Assembly (NCBI RefSeq): GCF_949987535.1
Contig: NC_080066.1
Coordinates: 95,003,600 to 95,067,599, forward strand
DNA: 64,000 nt
Origin: Balaenoptera acutorostrata
Taxonomy: Eukaryota > Chordata > Mammalia > Artiodactyla > Balaenopteridae
Direction of reading: 5' to 3'
The notes below the pieces were generated by a model, which saw only the letters and a list, made by a program, of their open reading frames with translations, was not told the origin of the DNA and searched no databases. This document shows positions 11,235 through 26,200 of the stretch, piece after piece (position 1 is the stretch's first letter; each line of letters begins with the position of its first letter). A program made the translations under genes and the position numbers.

Positions 11235-14200
11235 GTATGTCTGCATTTCTGGGGAGGGCTCCTGGCCCCTTAAATTTTACCCCCGCTTTCCTGACTACAA
11301 GTAAGATCACCTGCATTGCTGCAGAGTTAAGAGGTTGTGTTCTTGTTAATTTCTTTCTTTCCCAGATGCATTCCTTTGGCCCCGCCCCATCACCTACCTG
11401 TCCTTACCTGTCTCTGTGCCCCAGAGTTGTTAACTCTGACAGTGATGACCTTTTACTGCGTGCACTCTGTGTGCTTGGGATGGATTAGTATTGATGATGA
11501 AACTGAGGCTCAGTGGGGTTAAGGTCACACAGCTAGTCAATAGGAGAGCTGAGATGGCAGGTGTCTCTATTGATATGATACTGAGAAGAGCGGTCAGGAC
11601 CCTGCAGGTGAATGACTTAGCAGACCACCTGGCACATAACAGATTCTAAGCCTGTGCCATCTAGCCTAGTGGCAGGGCAGGGTCATAACTGTAACCACAC
11701 GCAGCTCTGAGCAAGTTGGAGGGAATGTACTGATTTGGCCTTCCTCACGGACCCCACCTATGGGCCAGTGAAGAGAAAACCTTGACTAAGTCAGTCCCAT
11801 CTGGTAAATTGAGTGGGCTACAAAAATTGAAGCGTGGCTTTAGGCAATCATCAGTAGATCCAGATCTGCCTCCCCAGCTTCTCCGCCGGGCAGGTGTGTG
11901 AGCTTCCTGTGGGCTCCCAGCAATGGGCAGGGGTCCGTGTTCTTGGGCCCCTCTGGCCGCTCTGGTCTCAGCAGCAGTGCCAGGCTGAGCTCAGCAGGGG
12001 GCAAGGCTCGCGTCCGTCCATGGGCCTTGTTCACAGGAGCACTGGGTCATGGTCACTTTGCCCCCTGTGGACCCCTCTGCCCCATTCTGTCTGGACCCTG
12101 GCTTTCTGGCTCCATCCTGGCCCTCCACCATGGGGTCACCTTGCCTGGCCCCAGTAGGTCCCAATTCATAGCTGTGGCTGTCAACCCAGTGTCCACCACC
12201 CAAGGTACCTGAGGGCAGCTGGGCCGATGACCAGTCCCCCCAAGATTCGTCCCCTTGACCAGACTGACTGCCCCATGGAAGCACCAGGGCCCCTGCCGCT
12301 GACCCCTCTCAGAGTCACAGGTGAAGAGTGGTGGCTCCTCTCCCCCTCTCTGCCCCACACCTTCCCGCCCTTCCTGTTGTCCCCAGTCCCCAGTGGGCAG
12401 GCTTCCTCCCCTTCCTTTCCCGGCTCAGCCTCCATTCCAGAAGTCCCTGTGGTCCAGTAGGCCCGGCCTGCTCCTGATGTGCTGCAGGGAGAGATGTACC
12501 GGCTACAGCCCTGCTGGGAGGTCAGGGGCCTGCACCCCCCGCCCCTCCCTGGCATCAGAGGCCTCCTGACTCAGAAGTGGCCCCTCAAAGGCTGTGAGAG
12601 CCATTGAAACACAGGGGTTCAGTATCTGTAAGAGCGCCGTCCTCCTTAGAGTGGTTGAGAGCGTGGGCTGTGAAATCAGACCAGGGCTTCCATAAGTTTC
12701 TCTGTCAGCTGCCAACCCTGTGACCTCAGACCAGTTCCTTAACCTCTCAGACTTCACCTCTCAGTTTCTCCACCTCTGGGGCAAAATCATGTCAGGTGTA
12801 GATAGCAGAGTGTTTGGAGCACAGGAAGCTGGAACCATGCTGACCGCTGTCGTCGTCGTTGTTGTGACTTTACAATTCTTTCTCCCCTTCTGTCCTGTCA
12901 TCCCCATGCCTGACATGGTTCAGGAGTGAGGCTGTGCCCCTTGTCTTGTTTCAGCTGCTTGAGGGAAGAGCAGGAAGGCCACAGGGCTGGGACAGAGGCA
13001 ACCACACAAAGACACTGTGCTTAACCTTAATATTTTCTTTTTTATGCGTGTAAAAGTAATTTCAAAAAATGTCTGGAAACATAAAGGAAAAACCCATTGT
13101 AATCGCATTAACTCAATACAATAACTATTCCCTTTCAGTCTTTTTTCTCCTTAGATAATGTTGATATAGTTGTGCTTATAATACTTATACCAGGCTTTTT
13201 GTTTTTTGTCTTAACCTAAAATGACAGCCATGAATGTTTTCTTGGTTGATACTTAAACTTCATAATTGTCACCTTAATGGCAGAATAATATTCCATTGTG
13301 TGCCTCTTCTATAATTTGTTAAGATTTATGGTGAAATGTCAGAGTTTATAGGTGCTTTATTTTTGCAAATTTCCATGGAATTTCTCAGAAGCTTGTCAGT
13401 TGGTTCTTCCCTAAGACCTGTATGAAATACCTGAACAAGATAAGAAGAATCACAGTCAGCTCTGCAAGAGGGGGTGTAATATTAGGGAATGTACGTATGT
13501 GGGGGGAACGTGTATGATTGGGGACGATGTGTCTGCATTCGGTGACAGAGGAATCCTCCATATGGCAAATTTTGAGGGACCCACAAGGACCCATCAATCT
13601 TCAAATAGTTCCTCATCTGCCCTCCATTTTGGTCCTTGAAGGGTTTCCCTCCAGGACCACCCTGTAGATTACGTCTTCATCTTTCTAGGGCCCCTTGGAG
13701 GCTGGCATTACTGGGTAGCATGTCGTCATCCAGCAATACTTCAGCAAAAATGAGTTTATCGGATTCGTTTTCAGAGTTACCATTTCCTGCACTGTATTCT
13801 TAGGCAACTCTTCCTGTGGCTTGTTACATGTCTTCCATCTCAGGAAGACCAGGAACCACATCTGAAGCACGTATTCATTCCTTGAACAAATATTTATCAA
13901 GGTCCCACTGTGCCCCCGGTGTTGTTCTAGGAGTGGAAGACAGAGCACTGAGCAGGTCAGACAGGATCCAGTCCTCTTGAAACTTACATTCTAATGGGGG
14001 AGACAGACAGTAAATAAATACATGACTGTTTCTATGTCGAAGCTACTGGAACTAAACATGTGATAGAGGGTGACTTTCAGCAGGGAGGGGACAAGAGGTA
14101 GGATGGTGACATCTGAACCATAAGAAGACCAGTGGGAAAATGTTCCACAGAGAGCAAATTCTAAGTGCAAAGGCCCTGAGGTGGGCACAAGGCTGGTCTG

Positions 14201-17200
14201 TTCTGGAAACAGAGAGAAGACCAGTGTGTCTGGAGAGCAGAGAGCAGGGGAAGAGAGGAAGTAGTCAGAGCCTTATGCTGACCCAGTGCAGCAGGAGGCA
14301 GCTTTGGGGTTGTTCTGAGGCATCAGGCGGGAGCCACTGGAAGCTTCTAATCTGAGGGTGGACTTTATCTGATTTATGTTTTACACCGATCACTGCGGCT
14401 GGTCTGTGGAATGGACTGCCTGAGGGGAAACAGGGAGGCAAGTGAAGAGGCTCTGGCTGTGGTCCAGGAGGAAATGGAGGCGGCTTAAATACAAGTGGAC
14501 AGATTCTGGATTTTTCTGGAGGCAGAACTTCTATCTTGCTGATAGATTGGATATGGAATGAGAACACAAAGACGCCTCCTAGGTTTTTGCCTTAATAACT
14601 GGGAGGTACCCCTTAGTCAGCTAGGGAACCCCAAGATAGGGTTCCCCAAATGGGTTGGGATGGAGGAGACTGGAGGTTTCTGTGTTGGACATTTTAAATT
14701 TGAGATGCTTGATATACGCATATCCGAGCAGAGATGTCAGGTGGGCAGATGCAAACACAAGTCTGGAACTTGGGAGATAGGTCGGGGAGATAATTGGGTT
14801 GACTACATGAAGCAGAATATAGATGGTTGTTGAAGCCATGAAGCTGGATGAGGTCTCCCAAAAATGGGGGGGGTGGGGCGGACAGAAGGGAAGAAGCAGA
14901 AGCCTATGCCCTTCTGCTCCCCACCTTCTAGACGCCTGGTGGAGACAGAAGAGCCACCAAAGAAGACTGAGAAGGAATCGCCAATGAGGTTGGAAGAAAC
15001 CAAGGAAGCCAAGAGACTTTGTCTCTAAACGACCCATACTTTTATCAGAGTGGGTGGTCAGTAAATATTTTCAGGAAGCACAAGCTTTGTGGCTGCTTGT
15101 TAGTGTCTTTGCAGCCTCTGGTGCACACCTGGAACATTGAGTGACAGGTGGCTGGCTGGCTGACTGCGGGCCTCAGAGCCCACGCGGCTTCCCATTATCT
15201 CTGACATCAAGGCTGATTCCTCTGCCTGGCTCCAGAGGCCTGACGAAATCGGACCCCACCCCAGCAGCCCACCCTATGGCCCGGCGCCCACCCTTCCCTC
15301 CTGGCAGGACTTGCCCTACTCTGTGCCGCCTACATGGTGTAAGGCAAGCTCATTCCCACCTCTTCACCTGGATTCTGCTGCTTCCCTTCCTGGAATGCCC
15401 TCCCTTCCTGCTGCCTTTCCTAGCCTGGCCCACATTTCAGGCCCAGCTCAAAGCTCATCTCCCCAGTCTCTCCCCATCTGCCCTCTACTTTCTTACTTGA
15501 TGGATTTCCCTCAGGACCACCCGTGTGCATTACACTTTTTCACCTCAGGTTACTGAAGCCCACTGGACATCTTCTGCCCCGCCCTCCATATCTAAACTAT
15601 CATACTGTGATGGTTCTACCCCGAAATTCGTCTTTTTTTTTTTGGCTACGTTGGGTCTTCGTTGCTGCGTGCGGGCTTTCTCTAGTTGTGGCGAGCGGGG
15701 GCTACTCTTCGTTGCAATGAGCAGGCTTCTCATTGCAGTGGCTTCTCTTGTTGCGGAGCACGGGCTCTAGGCGCACAGCCTTCAGCAGTTGCAGTGCGTG
15801 GGCTCTAGGGCACAGGGGCTTCAGTAGTTGTGGCACGTGGGCTCAGTAGTTGTAGCTTGTGGGCTCTAGATCGCAGGTTCAGTAGTTGTGGTGCACGGGC
15901 TTAGTTGCTCCGTGGCATGTGGGATCTTCCCGGACCAGGGCTCGAACCCGTGTCCCCTGCATTGGCAGGCATATTCTTAAGCGCTGCACCACCAGGGAAG
16001 TCCCCCAAAATACGTCTTGAATCCCATCACTTCTCTCCATCCCTGCCACTCACCGTGGCCTGAGTCACCACGGGTTTCCCGTCGGAACCACTACAACTCA
16101 TCTTCCCACCCCCAGGGAGAGTGGAGAAGGGCCAAGGACAGGAGGCTGGGATTGTCAGATGAGCCCAGATGTGACATCACACTAGCTCTGGGTCACTAGG
16201 TAAAAATCAATCAGACCTAGTCATTCCAGTCGTAGTTATTTTCCCAAGAGCAATGAAGACTCATATTTACGCAAACACCTGTATGTGTGTATTTATAACA
16301 GCTTTATTCATAATTGCTGAAAATTGGAAACACCTTTATCCTTTAACTGACAAATGAATAAACAAATCGTAATTTCTACAATGGAAAACTACACAGCAAT
16401 GAAAAAGAAAGAACTCATACAACAACATAGATAAACCTCAAAAACTTTACACCAAACAAAAGAAGTCACCACAAAAGATTGAACAGTATGACTCCACTTA
16501 TGTGAAACTCTAGAAAAGACCCATCTAATTGACAGCAACAGAAAGCAGATCAGTGGTTCCCTGAGGCCCAGGGAGAAGTGGAAGCGTTGACCAAAAGGGC
16601 TATGAGGCAAATTTTGGGAGCGAAGGAAATGATCTCCGTCGTGATTGTGGCAGTGGTTGCACATTTGTATGTAGTTGTCAAAACCCATCAAATGGATACA
16701 CTTTATTGTGTTAAATTATACCTCAGTAAAGTTGAGTTTTAAAGTAAAAAAAATAAGTCAATTCACCAAATGATGAGTTTGCCAAAAGTGCAATCATTCT
16801 ACTGGGCCGTCCGCCAAGACGCCCTCATACGGCTTTTACCGAGCTGGGTCCTCAGGCTCCAGCAACCCCAGCCCAGCAGTTCTCACTCAGCCCCACCATC
16901 GCCCACAGGCCCACAGCTCTCCTAACTTCCAGGGCCCCTCAGGCAGCCTTGCGGAGTTTCCATGAGTCTGCCCAGGCCTCCTCCCTCTACTCGCTGGGGG
17001 CCAAAGAGCACATCTGTGAGGCTGCATCTCCCAGAGGTCAGACGTGCTCTCAGCTCCGGATCCCAAGAGTTTGTCGCTGTTACGCCAGCTGTCGGATGGT
17101 GGAGGTGGGGCAAGGATAAATGACTGCCTATGTATTTTTCCATATCTGTTATTTACAGGAAAACCGAGGCCTAGAGAAATTTAGAAGCCAAGATTTATCT

Positions 17201-20200
17201 TCTGTTTCTCTTTGTATTTTGAAGACGGTCTCCTTCCTCAGGGCAGCAGAGGCCAGGGGCCAGTTTGAGGAAAGAAAGGACCAAAAGGATTGCAGGGACA
17301 AAAGCATAAAACAAAACCATACAGGTTAAAATGTTCACATTTCATCCTTTTTTTTTTTTTTTTTTTTAAACTCTTTGGTAAGTCTTTGATTCCCAGGAGA
17401 GGCTCACCAAAGAGTTCCTAACATACAAGAAATCTCTGTTCAGAGTCAGCCTGTCCAGAATTAGAGCCGGTGCTGGGCACTTCCTGAGTGCTCAGTGAAC
17501 GTTCTCCACCTATGTCACATCAGCTGTCTCCTCCACTGAGCAATGCCACCTGCTGCTGGCACTTGGCGCCCTGGGGGCTCCATGGCCAGGTGACTCCTGC
17601 CCTACCTGGTCTCTGCCCACATCCGGCCCTGAGGCCAGCAGGAAGCCCTTCCATCTCTGTAAAGTGACCAGACAGAAAGGCAGTGTCTGCCTGTGTAGAC
17701 TTAGCCTGACCTAAACACAGATGGGTGGGACTCTGCTCTGGCCAGGCGACCAGAGGCCGTGAAGAAACGAATGGAGCCTGCAACCTTGCTTCCCATCGTC
17801 TCCCTCTGACACTCACAGGCCCTGCTCCGGATTCCTCCTCCTCCTCTACAGACGTGCATGTTTATCCTTCCTGGGTACCGTCCCCTCGGGCCCAGAGTGA
17901 CAGCTAGAGAAGCTGAGGCAGGGTCTGCATGGAACTGGGGACCCTGGGAGACTGCAGGGCATTTGGGTAGGACGAGACCAGCAGCCACTCCCGGCTGGTG
18001 AAGAGGGAGAGGCATTTATTAATCAGGGGGCTTTTGCAGGCCACGGCTTGGGCCAAGGAGCCACCCTGAGCTGATGAAGGAGGCATGCCTGCCTTCCAGC
18101 TCACCCAAAACACACAGTGCTGATGGCCACCTGTTCTGCCTGTAGGAGCAGGATTTGCTCTCGTTCTTAAACATTCTCTGCTCATGAGTCACCACTGCCA
18201 ACAAAAGAATCATCATGATTCTTACACTTGACATCTGGTACCTTATTTAATATCCTTTCTGAGTCTTCATACCTTTGCTCATGCTGTTTCATCTGACAGA
18301 AATGCTCTTTCCTGGGTCCTTGTCCTTCCTTCGAGGGCAAGTTCAAGTTTTTCCTATTCCAGGCAGCCTCTTCTGACTCTCCCAGCCCTGGGTGGCTGTG
18401 ATCCCCAAGCAGCATATTTTTACACCTCTCCTCATATGTGACATGATCATCCTGAGACCATTTGTACGACCTTCCTGTCTCACCCAACGTACGTTGTGAG
18501 CTCCTTGGGCAGATGACATCTTGGTGTCTGAGGTTGCTGTACTGTGGATCATAGCACTTGTATTGAATCCATCGCTAACTAAGGGCCAGCCATGTGCTAT
18601 GACTTGATCTTGTTTAGTCTTCACAACCACCCTATGAGGTAGGAATTATTTTGCTTCCCACTTTTCAGATGGAGAAACTCAGGCTTAGAGGGATAAACTT
18701 ACCCAAGTTCATGCAGCTAACATGGGGCAGAACAAGTGTTCAAATCCAGGTCTGTGAAACTTCAACATCTAGACCTTGAACTAACTGGACAATGTCATCC
18801 TCACAGAGGTGACTGCTGGCAAAGAGCAAACTCAGGGTACAAAAAGCTCCAGGCAGTCTTGCTATGTGTGAGAGAGAGTCAGGAGCAGGAAGATAAAACC
18901 TATCATCCAGCTGAAACCAGAGGCACAAATTTTAGTAGCAGAAGCCTCACAAGATTGAGAAATGTTGAGCTATGGACACAAGTGCTTTGAGAATACAAAG
19001 CACTGAGTAGGACTTTAACATCTGCTTATAAAGATAAAGAAGGGCAGGATCTGTTGACAACATTAGGAACATAAATACTACCTACGGTGGAATAAAGAGC
19101 CTTTCTTGTCATATTTATCCTTATTTTATATCTTGTCATCATGAAATAGTCACGTCTAATCTGTTGACCAGAAGTTCTGAGACATCTTGACATATTAACT
19201 TCAATGGTTGATTTTTTTTTTTTTAATCTCCCGTTACTTGGAGGGTATAATATTTGCTTTACTTTATTGTTGTCAAAACTGTATTTACTCACTGTATGTT
19301 TTTTTCATTGAAGTATAGTTGATTTACAATGTTGTGTTAGTTTCTGATGTACAGCAAAGTGATTCAGTTATACATATACATACATTCTTTTTCATATTAT
19401 TTTCCATTATGGTTTATTACAGGATATTGAGTATAGTTCCCTGTGCTATACAGCAGGACCTTGTTGTTTACCTATGTTATATACAATATAAAATATCTGT
19501 TTGTATCTGTTAATCCCAAACTCCTAATTTATCCCTCCCCTACCCCCTTTTCCCTTTAAGGTAACCATAAATTTGTTTTCTGTGTCTGTGTTACTCATTC
19601 TATGTTTGTTTTAGGAAATTGAGCTTTATCAATGAACACAGGAACATAAAGAGACATTTAAAAATCATAATGGAGAATCTTGATTTTCCAGGGCATTAGC
19701 ATCTCCCAAAAGGCTGAGTGTATGAGGGTTAAAGCCAGAAGTTCTGGAACAGGCTGATTTGCATCACAGCCCTGTCACTTACTATGGTGACTCTGAGGAA
19801 GTGGCTTACCTTCTCCATGTCTCAATTATTCTTTAAAATGAGATAATAATAGTATCTACTTCACAGGTAATACGAGATATGAAGAATAGTCCCCGTCACT
19901 TTGTAAACATTCAATAGATGGTAGCCACTTTGTTCCTGTTGGTATCTCTGTGATGGTCCAGTGGTGAATGTGCCACAACTAACCATCTTCTTACTGATGG
20001 ACGTTAGGTGTTTCCAGTTGATGAACAAGACCAGCAATGTTCCTGCCCTGAAAAGGGTTACGGTCTGGTGGAACGAGGCAAAAAGATGAACAAGATAAAT
20101 CAATATATGATATATTAAATTAGATTTGATCCAATTTAACAATTAATAACCAGAGAAACACGGAAACAAGTAAGTGGTTGAAAGGCACACATGTTATAAA

Positions 20201-23200
20201 GGGTGGTCAGGGCAGGGCTGCTGGAGAAAATGACACTTGAGCAGAGCCATGACAGAGCAGAAAGTCAAGGACTTCGGGCAAGAGAACGGCAAGTGCAAAA
20301 ATCCCTGACGTGGAAAAGAATTTAGCACATTCAGGGCATGGAGGGCCATGAGACAGACCCTGATATTTAAGGAAACTTAATATATGATAAAATTGGCACC
20401 ACGGATCAATAGGAAAAGAACACACTGTTTAATAGATGACATGGGTACAAGTGGCTCACTATATAGGGTGAAATAAAGCAGCATCTCCACTTCACAAGCT
20501 GAACTGTGTTCAAGGGAAGGAGTAGAATGTGAGAAGCCATGCAAGAAGTAAAAGCCACCAGAAGCTATGGGAGGGTTCTAACCAGGGCTGTCGAATAATT
20601 TAGTTATGTTTTTAGGAGATTCTGTAGAGAATGGCTTATAACAAGGCAAAAGTACAAGCAGGAAGACCAGTTAGGCTAATGCCATAGCTGAGATGAGGGA
20701 GATGATGACTCAGGCTGGAGCAGTGGCAGTGACTCCGGGGAAAAGCTGGAGGGAAAATAATTTCACTTGAGTGCAGAGGGCTGAGGACATGGCCTGTTAT
20801 CACCCTTGGTGCCCATGAGCCCCGAGTTTGTCTTCTCGATTGTTACTTCCCTGAACCCACAAATCCTTTCCCATTCTCTCCCCGAAGAAAGGCAATCTTT
20901 ATTCAACTTTCTCAGTGCTTTCCAATTTAACAGCTGCAGTGAAATTTCATTTTTGTTTTAATTTCTCTGATTACCAATGATTTTGAGCGTCTCCTCAAAT
21001 GCTTGTTAGTTTTTTGGGTTTCCCCTCCTATAAACTGCAGGTTCAAATCTTTGGTTCACTTTTGTGTTGGCATGGCCATCTTTTTCTTGCGGAGTATGTA
21101 AGAATTCTTCCTATATACTAGACATTAATCCTTTTGTGATTTGCAACTTTGGTGCGAATGTCTTCTGTTATTCTGTCGGCTATCTATTAACTGTTTCTCT
21201 GTGTTCTTAGTTGACAGAAACTCTTAATTCTTATGTAATCAAATTTAGAAATATTTTTCCTTGTGGTTTGTGGATTCAAAATGATGTTTAAGAAATCCTC
21301 ATCCCCAAGACCACAAATAGACTCTCCTATGTTATCTTCTGCCAACTTCATAGTTTTCCCTTTCTTATGTTCATCCCATTTCCAGCCCATCTTTTTATAT
21401 GGGGACAGGTGAGGATGCTGTTTTATTTTACATTATACACTGAGCCACTCATGACCATGTCACCTCTTAAACAATCTGTTCTTTTTTTTTAAATTATTAT
21501 TTATTTATTATTATTATTTTTTTGGCTGTGTTGGGTCTTCGTTTCTGTGTGAGGGCTTCCTCTAGTTGCGGCAAGTGGGGGCCACTCTTCATCGCAGTGC
21601 ACGGGCCTTTCACTATCGTGGCCTCTCTTGTCGCGGAGCACGGGCTCCAGACGCGCAGGCTCAGTAGTTATGGCTCACGGACCTAGTTGCTCTGTGGCAT
21701 GTGGGATCTTCCCAGACCAGGGCTCAAACCCGTGTCCCCTGCATTGGCAGGCAGATTCTCAACCACTGCGCCACCAGGGAAGCCCGAACAATCTGTTCTT
21801 TTTCTATTGATTTGTGGTGCCAAATTTCTCATATGTTAAGTTCCCTTAAATATCGGGGTCTATCTCTGCCCCCTCTACTTTGTTCCATTGGTCCTATTCT
21901 TGCACCAACACCCTACTGCTTGTGTTAGTGTGACTTTGTAGTTTATTTTAATATCAGGCAGGGTAAGACTCTCCTCTTTACTGTTATTTTATTTTATTTT
22001 TTTTAAATGAAAGAAATGGAGTTCTTCTCTTAATTTTATTTCTTCATTCATTTATCTATGGCTGTGTTGGGACCTCGTTTCTGTGCGAGGGCTTTCTCCA
22101 GTTGCAGCAAGCGGGGGGCCACTCTTCATCGCGGTGCGCGGGCCTCTCACTGTCGCGGCCTCTTGTTGTGGAGCACAGGCTCCAGACGCGCAGGCTCAGT
22201 AGTTGTGGCTCACGGGCCTAGTTGCTCCACGGCATGTGGGATCTTCCCAGACCAGGGCTCGAACCCGTGTGCCCTGCATTGGCAGGCGGACTCTCAACCA
22301 CTGCGCCACCAGGGAAGCCCCTTTACTGTTATTTTTTAAGAGTGGTTTGTTACCCACAGATATTTATTAAGAGGAAGGAATTTGGGATACGTTTTGGAGG
22401 TAGAACGGTGCTTATGGCATCTTTTGCTTTACCCCAGTTTTACATTTCTATGTTTTTGTTTTGTTTTGTTTTGTTTTGTCTTTGGCTGTGTTGGGTCTTC
22501 ATTGCTGCACACGGGCTTTCTCTAGTTGCGGCAAGCGAGGGCTACTCTTCGTTGAGGTGCGCGGGCTTCTCATTGCGGTGGCTTCTCTTGTTGCGGAGCA
22601 CGGGCTCTAGGCATGTGGGCTTCAGTAGTTGCAGCATGTGGGCTCAGTAGTTGCAGTGGATGGGCTTCAGTAGTTGTGGCTTGAGGACTCTAGAGCACAA
22701 GCTCAGTAGTTGTGGTGCACAGGCCTATTTGCTCCATGGCATGTGGGATCTTCCCAGACCAGGGATTGAAGTGTGTCCCCTGCATTGGCAGGTGGACTCT
22801 TAACCACTGCACCACCAGGGAAGTCTCTTTCTATGTATTTAAATCTGGCAACAGGGACTTCCCTGGTAGCGCAGTGGTTAAGAATCTACCTGCCAATGCA
22901 GGGGACATGGGTTCGATCCCTGGTCCAGGAAGATCCCCCATGCCGAGGAGCAGCTAGGCCCGTGCGCCACAACTACTGAGGCCTACGCGCCTAGAGCCCA
23001 TGCTCCACAACAAGAGAGGCTGCCATGGTGAGAGGTCTGCGCACCACAGCAAGGAGTGGCCTCTGCTCGCCACAACTAGAGAAAGCCTGTGTGCAGCAAC
23101 AAAGAACCAACATAGCCAAAAATAAATAAATTTTTTTAAAAATTAAAAAAAAAAATCTGGCAACATTTCCCTATTGGTTTCTAGCTTTTATACCTTGTTT

Positions 23201-26200
23201 AGGAAAATCCTCCTCATCCTCATCATTCTGTAATATTTTATTTTAAACCTTCTATAGTGTTATTTTAACATTTAGATATTTAATCTGTCTGGAATTTATT
23301 TTTGTGTGGTTATGAAGTTCATTTTAACTTTATAACTAACTTTATATTATTCCAAATAGTAAGCTATAATACTTTTTCCAATAATGAATAGTCCATCCTT
23401 TCATCACTGATTTGAAATACTTCCTGCACTGTATAATGAAATTTCATATGTACATAGGGCTGTTTCTGGGCTCTGCTTGGAAGGTATTGGAATCCAGAAT
23501 TTGTTGGCAAGAATGGAAAAGCATTAGATGTGTTGAGCAGGAGAATGACAGGTTGAGGGCTTGGTTACGAAGCTCACTGGCCAGCCAGGTGTGTGGGGCA
23601 AGAACTCGTGAGAGGCAAGAGGCGGAGAATCAGATGCTGCTGATGGGGTGGGACGGAAGGGACAGGCACCCGAGGCATCTTGAAAGAGGAAAGGTGAAGA
23701 ATTCATCCTTGCTGGTTCTCCTGGGATGTCAGCTGAGCCACTGGGAGGAATGTACTTTCCAATGCTGGGTTACCTGAGGCCAAGAGGCTGCTGGCGAAGG
23801 CAGCTCCTGGTCACCCTGATCAATGGGAGCCAGTTAACAAGACCCCCAGACACAGCCAGAGGTGGAGGCTCAGAAGAGCAGGTTGGGGGGCTCTGGGGAG
23901 ATCTCAGGCTCTCCGCTAATTAGGGAGGAAAGGGCGGTGGGTAGAAAGAAAACAAGTCCCCTCCACTTTGTACGGAGATGGCATCAGAATTTCCACATGA
24001 AGGAGCTCTGGGGGCAGGGGCATTGATTTGGAGCATCAGTTGTGTACCAAGAACACTGTTGTAGCTTTAATTGTCTGTTCATTCAGAGACACATTGGATT
24101 AGAGGAGGGGGTTAGGCTCCCCTCACCCCGTAGTTGGACGTTGCCTTATGCCTGGCACTCCTCACCTTCCCAGCCCACTCCCCACTGCTCCCACCGAGTC
24201 CTCTGTCCCCTCCTGCCCTACTTAGAGTCCACACTGGACAATTTACCACTTAACTCAGCCCTCTCTGCTCCCCTCACTAGATCACAAATCCTTTGTTGTT
24301 TCCTTCCCGGCTGCACCCTGTCAGCTCAGAGCCAGGCAGTAAATGCCGGCAGGTGAGTCCACTCTGTTTGCTGTTGCACCAGCTCCCACCTGGGTCAGAG
24401 GCTGTGTAGGGGGTGCGGAGGAAGAAACTTCCACCCCACCTCCTGTTAGCTTCCTATTCAATTTGATTTCATTCAACTGAAGTGAGGCCCTGCTCTTGAG
24501 GAGTTTATGCACATTGAGGAAATACAAGGATTGGAGACCCAGATTTTTCATAGGCTGCCGAGGATGGATGGAGCGGGTGGGGTGGGTATTTGTGGCTAGG
24601 CTCCTTCACTGAGAAGAGGATCAAGTTCTAGGCTTTGAGGGATGCTTTGGAGTTTGGGGCTTGCCCTGGGCCCATTTGATGGTGAAGGGTGGGGGAGTGG
24701 AGGGAATGGGTACCAGGCGGACACCTCCGTTGGGGGGAGGGTCCGCCTTCCCTCACCATAGCCCTCACCACATCACATTCAGGACATTGTAGTGCTGTGG
24801 GCTGGGTTGTCTACAACATCAATCACCATTGCCTTCCTAAATTTCAGCTCTGATCATGTCACTGTCCTGCTCAAAAACCACCGATGGCTCCCCATTGCCT
24901 AGAGGATAAGTCCAAATTTAAAGCACACCTCTTATTTTTCTTTAATTTTTAAAAATATTTATTTATTTATCTGGCTGCTCCAGGTCTTAGTTACAGCACA
25001 CGGGATCTTCCTTGACGTGTGCAGGTTATTTAGTTGCGGCATGCAGTATCTAGTTCCCCGACCAGGGATCGAACCTGGGCCCCCTGCATTGGGAGCACAG
25101 AGTCTTAACCACTGGACCACCAGGGAAGTCCCTAAAGCACGCCTTTTAAAGGTCACAACTATGGGGCCCTAATATATCTTTCCAGATTTGTTCCTTCACA
25201 GAATCTCCCTTCTCTCTGCCCAACTTCCACCACCCTCTGTGTCCCACTCTCCACCCCCCATACCTCCTCCCACACAACTCACTACTCTGATACCAGCCCA
25301 CTTACATACCTGAGCATAGCCTGCTTTCTGGCCTCCTTCTTCCTGCTCCTACTGTTCCTTCTTCCCGTGATGCCCTTCTCACCTGTCGTTAGCTATTGCG
25401 ATCCCATCTATCCTCCAAGACCCAGCTCAGATGCTGCCTCTTCCATGAAGCCTTCTCATGCCCACTCTCCCTTCCCAGCTGACACTCATTTCCCCGTTTC
25501 TGTGCTCCGTAGCCAGTTATTAGCTCTGTAAACCACAGATTTTTACAAATGGAAAGGGTTTATATTGCTCCTTCTAGGATACCCCCGTTACCACAGGAGA
25601 CTCAGACCTCCAAGCTTCTGAGGGGTTGGAAGCATTTGGCTCCCCAGCTGGACTGTCAACAGCTTCAAGCCTGGAATTTCCTCTCTTAGTAGCATGTATG
25701 CAGTAGGTGCTCACTAAGCACTGTGAACTAAACTGAATTTGGTAGAGTCCACCGAGGGGTGCAGATGCTGTTTGTGTCCTTGGCAGTGCGCTATGGCAGC
25801 GGCAGGGAAGGATGCAAGCTGGGAGGGGTCCAAGCTAAGGCCCCATCCCCACTCTGGAGAGCCTGGCAAGCAGAGAGGAGCAGGGTGGGGATGTCCTCCA
25901 CCTGGCAGACGGAGAGGCCCCACAGGTAACACTGACCGGGATCCATCCCTGCATTCAAGCCCAATCAGCCCTGCATTCAGATCTCACCCTTAGTTTCATA
26001 AAATCACTTTAATCCATGGGCCAGAAAAGCCGGTTGTGGGCCTCCAGGCAATAGCTCAGGCAGGAAATTCCCAATGCTCCCAGCTGCGCAGCTGAGCAAG
26101 CAAAGCCGCCTCTCCAGAACCCTGGAGTGAGCCAGCCACCAGGACAGAGATAGGGACGAGCTGCATGGGGCGAGAGCATCCCCGAGGCTGCTCTGAGCCC

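Larger units (their letters stand above)
20930..23420 (-). mobile_element. Old L1 carrying four nested SINEs
   Basis: Before, between and after the SINEs, the sequence ('gaatgtcttctgttattctg', 'tgttccattggtcctattct', 'tgtgactttgtagtttattt') is the reverse of an old L1 ORF2 region. The host element continues across each insertion, with target duplications at each break. Confidence 0.65.

Noticed and set aside
12841..12862. Short GTC/GTT trinucleotide run
   Set aside because: Only a few units; ordinary low-complexity sequence.
25050..25133. tRNA-like sequence with box A and box B (also at each other SINE head)
   Set aside because: These are tRNA-derived SINE heads. They sit inside repeats with target duplications and lack a full cloverleaf, so they are not tRNA genes.
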